Assembly: GCA_018268075.1 (NCBI GenBank)
Contig: JAFDXH010000011.1
Location: 1 to 33,951, forward strand
Source: Bacteroidota bacterium
GTDB lineage: Bacteria > Bacteroidota > Bacteroidia > Chitinophagales > Chitinophagaceae
Length of the DNA: 33,951 bases
Direction of reading: 5' to 3'
Shown here: positions 22,666 through 32,035 of the stretch, piece after piece
How the letters are laid out: each line of letters begins with the position of its first letter
Numbering within the stretch: position 1 is the first letter of the stretch
Notes under the pieces: generated by a model
Told to the model about the DNA's origin: nothing
What the model saw: the letters and a program-made list of their open reading frames with translations, nothing else
Databases searched by the model: none
Program-made: the position numbers and the translations under genes

Positions 22666-25314
22666 ATGATCAAAACGATTACGCGTCAGATATCAGGTGT
22701 ATTTATCCTTTGCAGTTTGTCCATTTTTGCAATGGCTCAAATGCCCAATTCAGCAGCAAGGATGAGCGGGCAAAGTATGAATGTAGGGCATATTTATGGA
22801 AAAATAGTGGACAACAACAATAAGCCCATTGAGGCCGCTTCTATACAGCTTACCCAATCTAAAATGGATACAGCTACAAAACATAAAAGAGATTTTGTAA
22901 TTGCCGCCATGCTAACAGATAAGAAAGGTGAGTTTAGTATAGATAAGTTACCTGTTTTTGGTAGTTATCAGTTATTAGTGAGTGCCATCGGATTTGCACC
23001 ATTCGAACAAAAGGTGAGTTTCAATTTAAAGATGAATGGTGGTGATATGAGCCAAATGATGAATGCCGTAGATAAGGATTTAGGGAATTTAAAATTAAAG
23101 GAAGATGCTAAGCAGTTAGAAGGTGTAGTAGTAACAGCCAGCAAGGGGATGTTGCAAATGAATATAGACCGCAAGGTGTTTAATGTAGATAAGAGCCTTA
23201 CAAGTGTAGGTGGTACTGCCGTAGACGTTATGAAAAACGTGCCTTCAGTAAATGTGGATATTGATGGAAACGTAACGCTTAGAAATGCTACCCCTCAAAT
23301 ATTTATTGATGGCCGCCCGACTACCCTTACGCTCGATCAGATTCCGGCTGATGAAATAGAAAGTGTTGAGATCATTACCAATCCATCTGCCAAGTTTGAT
23401 GCATCAGGAGGTGGTTCGGGTATATTAAATATTGTATTAAAGAAAAATAGGAAAGCCGGGTACAATGGGAATTTAAGAGCTAATACTGATACACGTGGTG
23501 GCGTAGGTGGCGGAGCTGATATAAATATTAAACAAGGCAAGATTAACTTTTTTGCCAACACTATGTTTAATCAAAGAAAATCTAAGAGCAGTTCTTATAC
23601 ATACCGGGTAGATCAAATAGACAATTTAAAAGCGGTGCTTACTCAAAAAAGTAATCCTGATAATGGTGGCCATTTTGCTTTTTTAAGAGGTGGCTTCGAT
23701 TACCTGGCCGATAACAGGAATACCTTCACCTTATCTGGTGTAATCGTTGGAGGAAGATTTACAAATACAGACCTTCCCCTTATTACAAGAGATAGCACTA
23801 TCGGATCTTATGTTTCTTCAGAATTAGGTAATAGTAGCACCAACAGTAAGTTTGGCTTTGATAACTATGGCGGCACCTTTAGTTACAAACATAATTTTGC
23901 AAAAGCAGGGAAAGAAATAACGGCAGATGCTAATTACAATTCAAGTAAAAACAGTAATAACCAATTGGTAGCTACTCAATATTTTGATTTGAATAATGTG
24001 CCTAAAACACCCCTGCTGCAACAAAGAAGCGAAGGAACCGGTAATACAAAATATGTAACTGTTCAAACGGACTATACGGATCCCATTACCGATAAAATGA
24101 AGCTGGAAGCAGGATTGAGAGCCGCTGTTAGAAATTATAACAGTGAAAATCTCAATTTTATTTTTGATAATAATTCCGGCAAGTTTGTTTCGCTTACTGC
24201 ACTGAACAGCAAGTATAAATTCAATGATCAGGTATATGCAGGCTATGTTACTTTCTCACAGAAAATAAATAAGTTTACTTATCAATTGGGTGGCCGTATA
24301 GAAAGTTCGCAATACACAGGTACTTTGATTGATTCAAATCAGCAATTTAAAAATTCATTTCCTTTCAGCTTTTTTCCAAGTGTATTCCTAACTCAGAAAA
24401 TAAATGATAAGCAAGACCTGCAATTGAATTATTCAAGGAAAATAAACAGGCCTAATTTCTTTCAGTTGATACCTTATTATGATTTTTCTGATTCATTAAA
24501 CATAAGCAGGGGCAATCCATCTTTGTTGCCAGAATTTACTAACCTGATGGAACTTTCTTACCAGGTGAATTTTAAAAATGGAAATAATATTATTTCAACA
24601 CTTTATTATAGAAATACCAATGACCTGATAACGCGGTACCAATACAGAGATATTAATCCAAATAAAAATTTAAGTGATTCGATATTTATTTCATCTTACG
24701 AAAATGCTAATAGCTCCAACGCTTATGGCTTGGAAATTACAGCTCTGAATAAGATAGCAAAATGGTGGAATCTTACTACCAACGTAAATGTGTATAATAG
24801 TAAAATAAATGGCAGCAATTTGCAGAATAGCGTTAACTCTCAGCAAGTGAGCTGGTTTGGTAAGATTAATAACAATTTCACTTTGCCCAAAAACTTTTCT
24901 GTGCAGCTTACAGGCGATTATACCAGCAAAACTATTTTACCTCCGGGCCGTGGCGGTGGTGGCGGTGGCAGAATGTTTGGTGGAGGAAATCTTTCTACAG
25001 CCAATGGATATACCGATCCACTATATGGAATAGACCTTGCCATCAAAAAGGATTTCTTAAAAGACAAGTCTGCTTCAGTTTCCATTAGTATGAATGATAT
25101 TTTGCGTACCAGAGTTTATAAGGTACACTCACGTTCTGATTACAGCAATACCATATTTAGTTATCAGGATAATGAAAGGCTGAGAGACCCACAGGTGGTG
25201 CGCCTAAACCTAAGTTGGCGCTTTGGTAAATTTGATGTGTCTTTATTTAAGAGAAAAAATTTGAAAGCAGAGCAAGAAACCATGCAGAATGGTATGCAAG
25301 GCGTACAGCAGTAA
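22666..25314 (+). CDS. Outer-membrane beta-barrel protein with carboxypeptidase-regulatory domain (TonB-receptor-like)
   Basis: An 882-residue outer-membrane protein of the TonB-dependent receptor/OMP_b-brl_3 kind. A signal peptide (to about AMAQ25), a carboxypeptidase D regulatory-like Ig domain (about 42-115, GHIYGKIVDNNNKPIEAASI, SIDKLPVFGSYQLLVSAIGF), a plug domain (about 150-250: GVVVTASKG, DVMKNVPSVNVDIDGNV, IESVEIITNPSAKFDASGGG) and a long beta-barrel with alternating aromatic strands. A glycine run (PPGRGGGGGGRMFGGGN, about residues 764-780) lies in a loop late in the barrel. No SusD partner lies next to it, so it may import or display something other than polysaccharide. It has a downstream terminator. 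Confidence 0.9.
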   Translation: MIKTITRQISGVFILCSLSIFAMAQMPNSAARMSGQSMNVGHIYGKIVDNNNKPIEAASIQLTQSKMDTATKHKRDFVIAAMLTDKKGEFSIDKLPVFGSYQLLVSAIGFAPFEQKVSFNLKMNGGDMSQMMNAVDKDLGNLKLKEDAKQLEGVVVTASKGMLQMNIDRKVFNVDKSLTSVGGTAVDVMKNVPSVNVDIDGNVTLRNATPQIFIDGRPTTLTLDQIPADEIESVEIITNPSAKFDASGGGSGILNIVLKKNRKAGYNGNLRANTDTRGGVGGGADINIKQGKINFFANTMFNQRKSKSSSYTYRVDQIDNLKAVLTQKSNPDNGGHFAFLRGGFDYLADNRNTFTLSGVIVGGRFTNTDLPLITRDSTIGSYVSSELGNSSTNSKFGFDNYGGTFSYKHNFAKAGKEITADANYNSSKNSNNQLVATQYFDLNNVPKTPLLQQRSEGTGNTKYVTVQTDYTDPITDKMKLEAGLRAAVRNYNSENLNFIFDNNSGKFVSLTALNSKYKFNDQVYAGYVTFSQKINKFTYQLGGRIESSQYTGTLIDSNQQFKNSFPFSFFPSVFLTQKINDKQDLQLNYSRKINRPNFFQLIPYYDFSDSLNISRGNPSLLPEFTNLMELSYQVNFKNGNNIISTLYYRNTNDLITRYQYRDINPNKNLSDSIFISSYENANSSNAYGLEITALNKIAKWWNLTTNVNVYNSKINGSNLQNSVNSQQVSWFGKINNNFTLPKNFSVQLTGDYTSKTILPPGRGGGGGGRMFGGGNLSTANGYTDPLYGIDLAIKKDFLKDKSASVSISMNDILRTRVYKVHSRSDYSNTIFSYQDNERLRDPQVVRLNLSWRFGKFDVSLFKRKNLKAEQETMQNGMQGVQQ

Positions 25315-25363
25315 TGCAGTTTTGAGCGCCTCTGCACTTTGAAAAAATATAATTTAATAAGGG

Positions 25364-25391
25364 AGATCTCATGAAGGTGGGATCTTTTTTT
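25364..25391 (+). terminator. Terminator after the outer-membrane barrel gene
   Basis: AGATCTC (25364-25370) pairs with GGGATCT (25379-25385; one T-G pair) and runs into seven T residues. Confidence 0.85.
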
Positions 25392-25594
25392 ATAAAGTTA
25401 TGATACAAAAAATTTTAAATTCATTTACCTAATACAAAAAATTACAACACCTCAATCTTTTCTGTAATATCCAGCTAACAGGCTTACCACATGCAGAAGT
25501 TGAAGCAATTTTAATTTTCAGTAAGGTTAAGATTAATCCTGAATGCAATTCAATGCAAATGGATTTTTTTCAAATCTATAATGGCATTTAAAAG

Positions 25595-25602
25595 TATATT
25601 TG
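25595..25602 (+). promoter_or_regulatory. -7 box of the ychF promoter
   Basis: TATATTTG (TAnnTTTG) lies 21 bases before the ychF start. The -33 element is not clear; only a T-rich stretch is at the expected distance. Confidence 0.5.
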
Positions 25603-25623
25603 CGCCCACAAAAAAAGTAAATT

Positions 25624-26724
25624 ATGCCATTAAGAGCCGGAATAGTAGGATTGCCCAACGTAGGAAAATCAACTTTATTTAATGCCGTAAGCAATAGTGC
25701 CAAGGCACAGGCAAGCAATTATCGTTTTTGCACTATAGAACCTAATGTGGGATTAGTAAATGTACCGGATAAAAGATTAGATCAGCTTGCAGAATTGGTA
25801 AAACCTGAGAGAATAGTGCCCACCCAAATAGAAATAGTAGATATAGCCGGTCTGGTACGGGGTGCCAGTAAAGGCGAAGGCCTTGGTAATAAATTTCTTG
25901 CAAATATCCGCGAGGTGGATGCTATCATTCATGTAGTTCGTTGTTTTGAAGATGAAAATATATTACGAGATGAAGGAGCTATAAACCCGATTGGTGATAA
26001 AGAAATAATAGAGACGGAACTACAGTTAAAGGATTTAGAAGGTATAGAGAAAAAAATATCTCGGTTAGAAAAAATGCTAAAAACGGGAGATGCTAAAACC
26101 AAAGCAGAATATGCCATCTTAGTAAAATGTAAAGAGCATTTAGATCAAGGAAAAAATATCCGTTCCCTCGATCTATCCAAAGAGGATAAAGAAATTATTG
26201 CTGACAATTTTTTTCTTACGGATAAACCTGTGCTGTATGTGGCCAACGTGGATGAAGCCTCTATGCATAGTGGCAATAAATTTTCAGAAACACTAATTAA
26301 AGTAGCCAAAGCAGAAGGCAATGAAGTGATTGTAATGACTAATGCCATTGAGGCACAGATTGCTGAGTTTGAAAACCCGGATGACAAACAAATGTTTATG
26401 GAGGAGTACAAAATGGAAGAGCCTGCATTAGACCGGCTCATTCACTCAGCCTACAATCTACTTGACCTCTCCACCTACTTTACTGCCGGCGTACAGGAAG
26501 TGCGGGCATGGACGATACATAAGGGCTGGAAGGCGCCTCAGGCCGCAGGAGTAATTCATACCGATTTTGAAAAAGGGTTTATCAAAGCAGAAGTTATTTC
26601 GTTTGAAGATTTTATAAAATATAAATCGGAAGCGGCATGTAGGGAAAACGGGCGATTGAGAATAGAGGGAAAGGAATATTTAGTGAAGGATGGCGATGTA
26701 ATGCATTTCAGGTTTAATGTGTAG
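25624..26724 (+). CDS. ychF: Redox-regulated ATPase/GTPase YchF (Obg family)
   Basis: A 366-residue P-loop ATPase, the full YchF length. The G1 motif is GLPNVGKST (residues 9-17), the G3 motif is IVDIAGLV, and the G4 position reads NVDE in [10 protein letters not shown] instead of NKxD, the mark of YchF, which prefers ATP to GTP. The C-terminal TGS domain is [20 protein letters not shown] through MHFRFNV. It binds the ribosome and is linked to translation quality and oxidative-stress response in other bacteria. A short leader with a TAnnTTTG box precedes it. Convergent with the M1 peptidase. Confidence 0.97.
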   Translation: MPLRAGIVGLPNVGKSTLFNAVSNSAKAQASNYRFCTIEPNVGLVNVPDKRLDQLAELVKPERIVPTQIEIVDIAGLVRGASKGEGLGNKFLANIREVDAIIHVVRCFEDENILRDEGAINPIGDKEIIETELQLKDLEGIEKKISRLEKMLKTGDAKTKAEYAILVKCKEHLDQGKNIRSLDLSKEDKEIIADNFFLTDKPVLYVANVDEASMHSGNKFSETLIKVAKAEGNEVIVMTNAIEAQIAEFENPDDKQMFMEEYKMEEPALDRLIHSAYNLLDLSTYFTAGVQEVRAWTIHKGWKAPQAAGVIHTDFEKGFIKAEVISFEDFIKYKSEAACRENGRLRIEGKEYLVKDGDVMHFRFNV

Positions 26725-26815
26725 GAAGCGAATAAATTGCTTAGATTATTTTCAACTGATATAAAGCCCTGCGCCAGTGGTGGGGAAAGCAAAACATTAC
26801 AATAGCTATAAATGA

Positions 26816-26849
26816 AACAGCCAATTCACCCGAAAGCGAATTGGCTGTT
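26816..26849. terminator. Bidirectional hairpin between convergent ychF and the M1 peptidase
   Basis: AACAGCCAATTC (26816-26827) and GAATTGGCTGTT (26838-26849) form a perfect 12-bp stem with a 10-base loop. T richness on either side is modest. Confidence 0.8.
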
Positions 26850-26867
26850 CTAAAAATCATTTTAAAA

Positions 26868-28829
26868 TTATTCTGATTTCCAGGTATTATTAGTATAGTC
26901 CACATCCGGAAAAACCTGATCTGGATCAATAGTTACAGTCTTTAATTTTTCGGTGGTGGGCAGTTTTATTATCCACTTATTACCATTTTGCCATACTTCT
27001 ACAGGCACTTTTATCATATCTTTCTTATCGCTTACCGTTTCGTACTGTACATATATAGGCATGGCCATCTTATCTAAATTGGTAACAGTAACCAATGCGC
27101 CTTTTGATGCATCGTCATTTACATAATTTACTGCCGTAAGCGCCTGATCCAATTTATAATTTTTTATAAACATACTTTTCCAAAACCAGCCCAAGTCTTC
27201 CCCTGCTGCGTTTTCCATTGTCCGGAAGAAATCCCATGGTGTCGGATGCTTATAGGCCCATCTTTTTATGTATTCGCGAAATGCATAATCAAACCTGTCA
27301 TGCCCCAGTATTTCATCCCTTAAAAGATCCAGTGCGTAGCCGGGTTTTCTATACAATGCAGTACCTATGTTGGCTTCTTTTAATGCATCAGGGGTGGACA
27401 TTACTGTTTCTGAATTATCGCCAAACATATACTTATACATCGGGGTCATATTGCTACTACGTTTCTGTTCATACTCACCGTTATTAAAAGCCGCTGTAGA
27501 TATTCCATTAATGAAGGTATTAAACCCTTCATCCATCCAGCCATATTTACGTTCATTACTGCCTACAATCATGGGGAACCAGGTATGTCCAAACTCGTGA
27601 TCAGTAACGCCCCACAGGCTACCACCCTTTGCTGTGTAACGGCAAAAAACAATAGCAGGATATTCCATGCCGCCAACATTGCTCGCTACATTTACTGCAG
27701 AATTGTAGGGATACTCAAACCATTGTTTAGAATAATGTTCCAAACAAGCCTTTACATATTCGGTAGATCGCTCCCAACCATTATTGCCATTAGACTCTAC
27801 AGGGTAAGCACTCATGGCTATACCTTTGCGGCCAGAGGGAAAATTTATTCTAGCTCCATCCAAAATAAATGCTTTAGAAGCAGCCCAAGATACATCTCGC
27901 GCATTGTTTAATTTGAAATGCCAAGTGAGATTTCCGGTACGGCTCGTAGGAGCAGCCACCTCTTGTGCAGACCTGATTACAACTGTGGAGTTACTGTTTT
28001 TTGCTTCGTCATATTTTTTTAATTCGGATGCAGTAAATACCTGTTGAGGATTTTGTAGATCACCAGAACCGACAACCATAAGATTGGCTGGTGCTGTTAT
28101 TTGGAAATCATAATCGCCATAATCTAAATAGAACTCCCCTGCACCAAGATAAGGAAGCGTATTCCAGCCTTCAATATCATCAAATACACACATCCGCGGA
28201 TACCATTGTGCTATTGCATAAATCTTTCCATTTTTTGTAGATTGAATACCGGTGCGGTCGCTTCCGTATTGAGGAATAAAATAGGAGTAGTCAATTTTAA
28301 ATTTTATGGTACCACCATTGGCCGCCAAAGGAGTTGGTAAGCGTAATTGCATTCTAGTATCTGTAATCACCTTATCTGCATCAGAAATAGATTCTTTCCC
28401 CTTATTGGTTGAAATAATCTTTACAGATTTTAAATTATACCCGCCTTCAAAAGCAGAATTGGCATTGGTATATCGGCTTCTTGCGGTAGCCGGTGCTTTA
28501 CTTTGGCCGCGAGAGTCAAGCCTGTACAGGTTTTCATCGAGATATAACCAAACAAAGTCCATAGGCTTAGTACTATTATTTTTGTAGGTAACCGTTACGC
28601 TGCCATTTACAGCGTCCTTTGCCGTATCAAGAGATGCAACTATAGTATAGCTTGCTTTGTTGGTCCAATATTTTTCGCCCGGTTGTCCATCAGCTGTGCG
28701 ATATTGATTTACAGAGGAGGGGTAAAAGTTGGGAGTAAACAAATCATGATGATCGTATTTTGATGCATCTTGTGCTAATAATACATTACTGATAATAATA
28801 AAAAAACACAAAGACAGAAATTTGTTCAT
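26868..28829 (-). CDS. Exported M1 family metallopeptidase
   Basis: A 653-residue secreted aminopeptidase-like zinc enzyme (signal peptide to about LLAQ20). The zinc site is His411-E412-F-G-His415 and, 19 residues after the second His, Glu434 in WMDEGF, the HExxH-x18-E pattern of gluzincins. Upstream, [13 protein letters not shown] is the GxMEN-like exopeptidase motif in the variant form GGMEYP. The N-terminal saddle domain (residues 40-240) and a C-terminal beta-sandwich are present. It probably trims peptides in the periplasm. Convergent with ychF and followed upstream by folB and trxB on the same strand, with gaps of about 100 and 160 bases. Confidence 0.93.
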   Translation of the reverse strand: MNKFLSLCFFIIISNVLLAQDASKYDHHDLFTPNFYPSSVNQYRTADGQPGEKYWTNKASYTIVASLDTAKDAVNGSVTVTYKNNSTKPMDFVWLYLDENLYRLDSRGQSKAPATARSRYTNANSAFEGGYNLKSVKIISTNKGKESISDADKVITDTRMQLRLPTPLAANGGTIKFKIDYSYFIPQYGSDRTGIQSTKNGKIYAIAQWYPRMCVFDDIEGWNTLPYLGAGEFYLDYGDYDFQITAPANLMVVGSGDLQNPQQVFTASELKKYDEAKNSNSTVVIRSAQEVAAPTSRTGNLTWHFKLNNARDVSWAASKAFILDGARINFPSGRKGIAMSAYPVESNGNNGWERSTEYVKACLEHYSKQWFEYPYNSAVNVASNVGGMEYPAIVFCRYTAKGGSLWGVTDHEFGHTWFPMIVGSNERKYGWMDEGFNTFINGISTAAFNNGEYEQKRSSNMTPMYKYMFGDNSETVMSTPDALKEANIGTALYRKPGYALDLLRDEILGHDRFDYAFREYIKRWAYKHPTPWDFFRTMENAAGEDLGWFWKSMFIKNYKLDQALTAVNYVNDDASKGALVTVTNLDKMAMPIYVQYETVSDKKDMIKVPVEVWQNGNKWIIKLPTTEKLKTVTIDPDQVFPDVDYTNNTWKSE

Positions 28830-28927
28830 AATAATTTTTTTTGGGGAAGTTATCCTATTTGAAAATAAATACTATTGGTTTTATACAAGCTTCATTTTTT
28901 AAATGATAGATGGCAATCCGCCAACAT

Positions 28928-29281
28928 TTAAAATTCTTTATACCAGGTAACACCTGCTGCCCCTTGAAAACCAGCCATTGGCAGGGATAGTTTTTTTATA
29001 GTTACTTCAATATTTTTTATATCAGGGAAGGCAATGCAGGCACTATGTCCAATCCTCATAGCCACCGTTTCCAGTAAAAGTGTAGGGATATTCATTTCGT
29101 TCTGTATCAAATTATAAAGTGATGAATAATCGAGGGTATCATCAATGTGTGTAATGATGGATTCTTTTTCATGAAACCCTATTTTGCAATTAACTTCAAA
29201 TTGGTTGCCTAAGACTTTCTCTTCATCATGAATTCCGTGAAAGGCGTGAAACAATAGTTTATCTAAATGAATATAAATCAT
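28928..29281 (-). CDS. folB: Dihydroneopterin aldolase
   Basis: A 117-residue enzyme of folate synthesis that converts dihydroneopterin to 6-hydroxymethyl-dihydropterin and glycolaldehyde. Family features: FHAFHGIHDEEKVLGNQFEV (N-terminal strand and active loop), the TLDYSSLYNLI segment, Glu in LLETVA and Lys in VTIKKLSLPM, which corresponds to the catalytic Lys. Full length for the family. Same strand as the M1 gene and trxB. Confidence 0.92.
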   Translation of the reverse strand: MIYIHLDKLLFHAFHGIHDEEKVLGNQFEVNCKIGFHEKESIITHIDDTLDYSSLYNLIQNEMNIPTLLLETVAMRIGHSACIAFPDIKNIEVTIKKLSLPMAGFQGAAGVTWYKEF

Positions 29282-29444
29282 TGCAGCGTTTAGAAATTTG
29301 CAGGTATTTTATTACTTCTTTAAAAAGGCAAAAAATATTTCTGGTGATATAGAAAAGGGTTTAGCAATATAAGTTCAATTTAATTTTGTTTTCCATATTC
29401 TAAATAAGTAAAAGAACCATCTGTAATGGAATTACAATAAAGAT

Positions 29445-30416
29445 TTATGGCAATGAAAAATGATCAGATGGTACAGGATGCTCTAAAGCACTAATATATC
29501 TTTCAGCATCCAGCGCTGCCATACAACCCGTACCAGCGGCGGTTACTGCCTGCCTGTAAATTTTATCCTGCAGATCGCCACACGCAAATACACCTCCAAT
29601 ATTGGTACGTGTAGATCCTGGTTGCGTAATGATATATCCGGCATCATCCATATCCAACCATCCTTTAAATATTTCAGAATTAGGCTGGTGCCCTATTGCA
29701 ACAAAATAGGCACTCACAGGAATTGTGGTTGTTTCATTAGATTTATTATTAATAATTCTTACCGCCTCAGTTTTTTCTTCGCCCAATATTTCTTCTACTT
29801 CTGAGCTCCAATAAACCTGTATATTTTTAGTATTCAATACACGCTGTTGCATTATTTTGCTGGCGCGCATTTCATCGCGGCGCACTATCATGTGCACCTT
29901 ACTGCAAATTTTACTAAGATAAAGCGCTTCCTCAGCAGCAGTATCACCTGCGCCTACAATGCAAACTTCCTTCTCCTTGAAAAAGAAGCCATCACACACT
30001 GCGCAGGCACTTACTCCATGTCCGTTCAATCTTACTTCACTATCAAGGCCCAGCCACTTAGCACTTGCACCTGTAGCAAGTATTACAGCTTCAGCACTGA
30101 TCCACTTTTCTTCATCTATATGTACCTTTAGCGGACACTCGCTAAAATCTACACTGGTAGCCGTTCCATATCTAAGGTCTGCCCCCATACGGGTGGCTTG
30201 TTTCTCAAAATCTACCATCATATCTGGCCCTTGCACACCGTCTGCATAGCCAGGATAGTTTTCTACTTCTGTAGTAATCGTCAATTGTCCGCCGGGCTGA
30301 AAGCCCTGATAAAGTACAGGTTTTAGATTAGCACGCGCAGCGTAAATGGCTGCTGTATATCCAGCAGGCCCCGACCCTATTATAAGGCATTGTACATGTT
30401 CAATTTTTTCTTCCAT
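29445..30416 (-). CDS. trxB: Thioredoxin-disulfide reductase
   Basis: A 323-residue FAD/NADPH enzyme that reduces thioredoxin. FAD-binding GSGPAG (14-19), redox-active Cys138-A-V-Cys141 in SACAVCDGFFF, NADPH-binding GAGDTAAEE, and the C-terminal GVFACGDLQDKIYRQAVTAAGTGCMAAL FAD contact. The CAVC motif follows the HGVS turn as in TrxB. In this window it supplies electrons that a thioredoxin (not seen here) would pass to the DsbD system 10 kb away. The ATG at 30416 is preceded by an A/T-rich leader; I found no clean promoter. Confidence 0.97.
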   Translation of the reverse strand: MEEKIEHVQCLIIGSGPAGYTAAIYAARANLKPVLYQGFQPGGQLTITTEVENYPGYADGVQGPDMMVDFEKQATRMGADLRYGTATSVDFSECPLKVHIDEEKWISAEAVILATGASAKWLGLDSEVRLNGHGVSACAVCDGFFFKEKEVCIVGAGDTAAEEALYLSKICSKVHMIVRRDEMRASKIMQQRVLNTKNIQVYWSSEVEEILGEEKTEAVRIINNKSNETTTIPVSAYFVAIGHQPNSEIFKGWLDMDDAGYIITQPGSTRTNIGGVFACGDLQDKIYRQAVTAAGTGCMAALDAERYISALEHPVPSDHFSLP

Positions 30417-30789
30417 ATTTTTTTTTATGGTTGTAAAAATAACATTTTTACCAAATGAATAAGGGTTAATACACTTGTTAATCTTTTAAAATTAAATTAT
30501 ACTTTGGCTTCAACTTTCTGAACCCGCTTTTTGTAGGTTTTAAAATAGGCATGTACATTTGTCTGCGAGCGGCCTACGTAGCCGCACACCCTGATTCAAC
30601 TTTAACGTCATTAGGGCTGTTTTAGGTTAAGGACTTTCCTGCTTATTGATCCTTGCTGTTCTATTTTATCTTCTGCTCTATTACCACAATTTAATTTGCA
30701 ATTTATTTACCATAGTTTGGCGATAAGTAGCTGCTGCACTTATAGGCCACTACTCTATTTGCCTGCACTTTTATTTAGGAAAGCATATT

Positions 30790-30810
30790 TACACTTTTCT
30801 AAAAAGTGTA
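30790..30810. repeat. Perfect 9-bp hairpin upstream of the outer-membrane protein gene
   Basis: TACACTTTT, loop CTA, AAAAGTGTA. It lies about 85 bases before the -7 box at 30893, without a T tract. Either a regulator site or a structured RNA element of the trxB upstream region. Confidence 0.45.
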
Positions 30811-30892
30811 TCCATTAAAGCAACGGGAATAAAAAAAAATATTGGGGCTCATTAATATTTGTTTAGATTTTTTACACAGATCAATTAATCTC

Positions 30893-30900
30893 TATCTTTG
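30893..30900 (+). promoter_or_regulatory. -7 box of the small outer-membrane protein gene
   Basis: TATCTTTG (TAnnTTTG) lies 25 bases before the ATG at 30925. It rules out a longer protein starting at 30898, because that start would precede or overlap the transcript start. Confidence 0.6.
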
Positions 30901-30924
30901 CCACCTAAAATAAAACAATTAAAA

Positions 30925-31452
30925 ATGAAAAAGCTAATCCTTTCATTATCAATAATCGTAGGCCTCAGTTCTGTTGGTAATGCACAAAAATTAGGAAAGT
31001 CAAAAATAAGTGTGGGTGCCGAATTGGGATACGCCATAAACAATCCGTTATCTGCTATTGCGGGTAATAAAGGCTGGGGCCTTGGTGCAGGTGGAAGTTT
31101 TCAGGTAGATCATTTCTTTAAAGAAAATATAAGTGGAAATTTTTATGCAGGTATCATCGCCTATGGCGGGCGTGCCTCTGGGCCCAGTACCAAGAATAAA
31201 GGCTATACCACCATACCCATTCGTGTAGGATTAAGCGCTTATGCAATTAATCGCATCCATGGTGGCCTTCAGGTAGGTGTAGGACTCAATAGTTACAATG
31301 GTGCAAGCTCAACATCTTTTGCATATTCGCCACAGGTAGGATATAATTTTAGCCGCAATGAGAGGCCGTTAGACCTAACTTTAAAATATGATGGCTACGC
31401 AGGCCATGGCGGCTTTGGTGCATTAGGTTTAAGGCTTTCCTTATTCCTTTAA
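30925..31452 (+). CDS. Small outer-membrane beta-barrel protein
   Basis: A 175-residue protein with a Sec signal peptide (MKKLILSLSIIVGLSSVGNAQ, mature from KLGKSK). The mature part alternates Gly/aromatic strands: SVGAELGYAINNPLSA, GWGLGAGGSFQVDHF, NISGNFYAGIIAYGG, and ends GALGLRLSLFL with a C-terminal aromatic, as in 8-strand OMPs of the OprF/OmpW or PorT-like size range. No enzyme motif. It is followed 34 bases later by a small lipoprotein gene, likely in the same transcript. Confidence 0.82.
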   Translation: MKKLILSLSIIVGLSSVGNAQKLGKSKISVGAELGYAINNPLSAIAGNKGWGLGAGGSFQVDHFFKENISGNFYAGIIAYGGRASGPSTKNKGYTTIPIRVGLSAYAINRIHGGLQVGVGLNSYNGASSTSFAYSPQVGYNFSRNERPLDLTLKYDGYAGHGGFGALGLRLSLFL

Positions 31453-31486
31453 TTTTAAAAGATTATTGAAAATTAAATCCATAAAA

Positions 31487-31681
31487 ATGAAATTGATCAA
31501 AATCGCAGTAACTGTATTTGTAGTATTATTTTTTATTTCTTGCAATGAGCACTATATGGATAGGACTGATGTAGTAAAAGGCACACCAAGCCATGCAGAT
31601 ACTGTATTGCCCGCTTCTCACAATCCGGCTGCTCATCATGAGGTAGCATTGGACAAATTGCCAAGAGTATTCTGGAGATAG
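31487..31681 (+). CDS. Small hypothetical lipoprotein
   Basis: A 64-residue protein with lipoprotein signal peptide MKLIKIAVTVFVVLFFISC, Cys19 as the lipid-attached residue. The mature part is 45 residues, His-rich in the middle (SHADTVLPASHNPAAHHEVA), then LDKLPRVFWR. I recognise no family. The start at 31487 is preferred over an upstream TTG because it begins the signal peptide directly. Its position behind the small barrel protein suggests a shared envelope role, with no further evidence. Confidence 0.7.
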   Translation: MKLIKIAVTVFVVLFFISCNEHYMDRTDVVKGTPSHADTVLPASHNPAAHHEVALDKLPRVFWR

Positions 31682-31685
31682 GATA

Positions 31686-31713
31686 AAGCTTTGAAATAGT
31701 AGCTTATTTTTTT
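31686..31713 (+). terminator. Possible terminator after the small lipoprotein gene
   Basis: AAGCT (31686-31690) pairs with AGCTT (31701-31705) before ATTTTTTT. The stem is short. Confidence 0.45.
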
Positions 31714-31824
31714 ATCATCTTGAGTTAAAAAACTCCCTTTGTCATAGTGTTTTGTTTTTTCCTATGAAAGCCAAAAAATAAATTCTTGTTTGCGGCGAAG
31801 GAGGCCGGACTTAGCAAAATAAAA

Positions 31825-31842
31825 TCCTGCTTTGTCGCAGGA
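31825..31842 (-). other. Hairpin in the gap beyond the rpoD terminator
   Basis: TCCTGC, loop TTTGTC, GCAGGA is a perfect 6-bp stem. Read on the minus strand it is followed by TTTTATTTT. Nothing else is recognised in 31714-31983. Terminator of a short minus-strand RNA or chance; see findings. Confidence 0.35.
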
Positions 31843-31983
31843 AGCACACAGATAAGTTTAGAAAAATAAAGCTGTACCTACCTCACCATACTCAGGTAAA
31901 TACATGGCTACGAAGGTCAAGATTTAATAGAAATAACTGTGTGCTATTAAAGGCAATAACAATACAATCTAGATAATTTTTAC

Positions 31984-32013
31984 AAAAAAAAAACCGCCCC
32001 AAAAGAGACGGTT
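31984..32013 (-). terminator. Terminator of rpoD
   Basis: On the minus strand AACCGTC, loop TCTTTTGG, GGCGGTT, then a run of ten T. It is 23 bases after the rpoD stop codon. Confidence 0.93.
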
Positions 32014-32035
32014 TATAAATTTTAGCAAAGAGTTA

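Larger units (their letters stand above)
30417..30924. other. 508-base gap upstream of the outer-membrane protein gene
   Basis: No gene is supported. It contains a GC-rich palindrome (GCGGC at 30569-30573, GCCGC at 30581-30585 around CTACGTA) in otherwise A/T-rich DNA, a perfect 9-bp A/T hairpin (30790-30810), and the -7 box of the downstream gene. It also contains the divergent control region of trxB. Confidence 0.6.
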
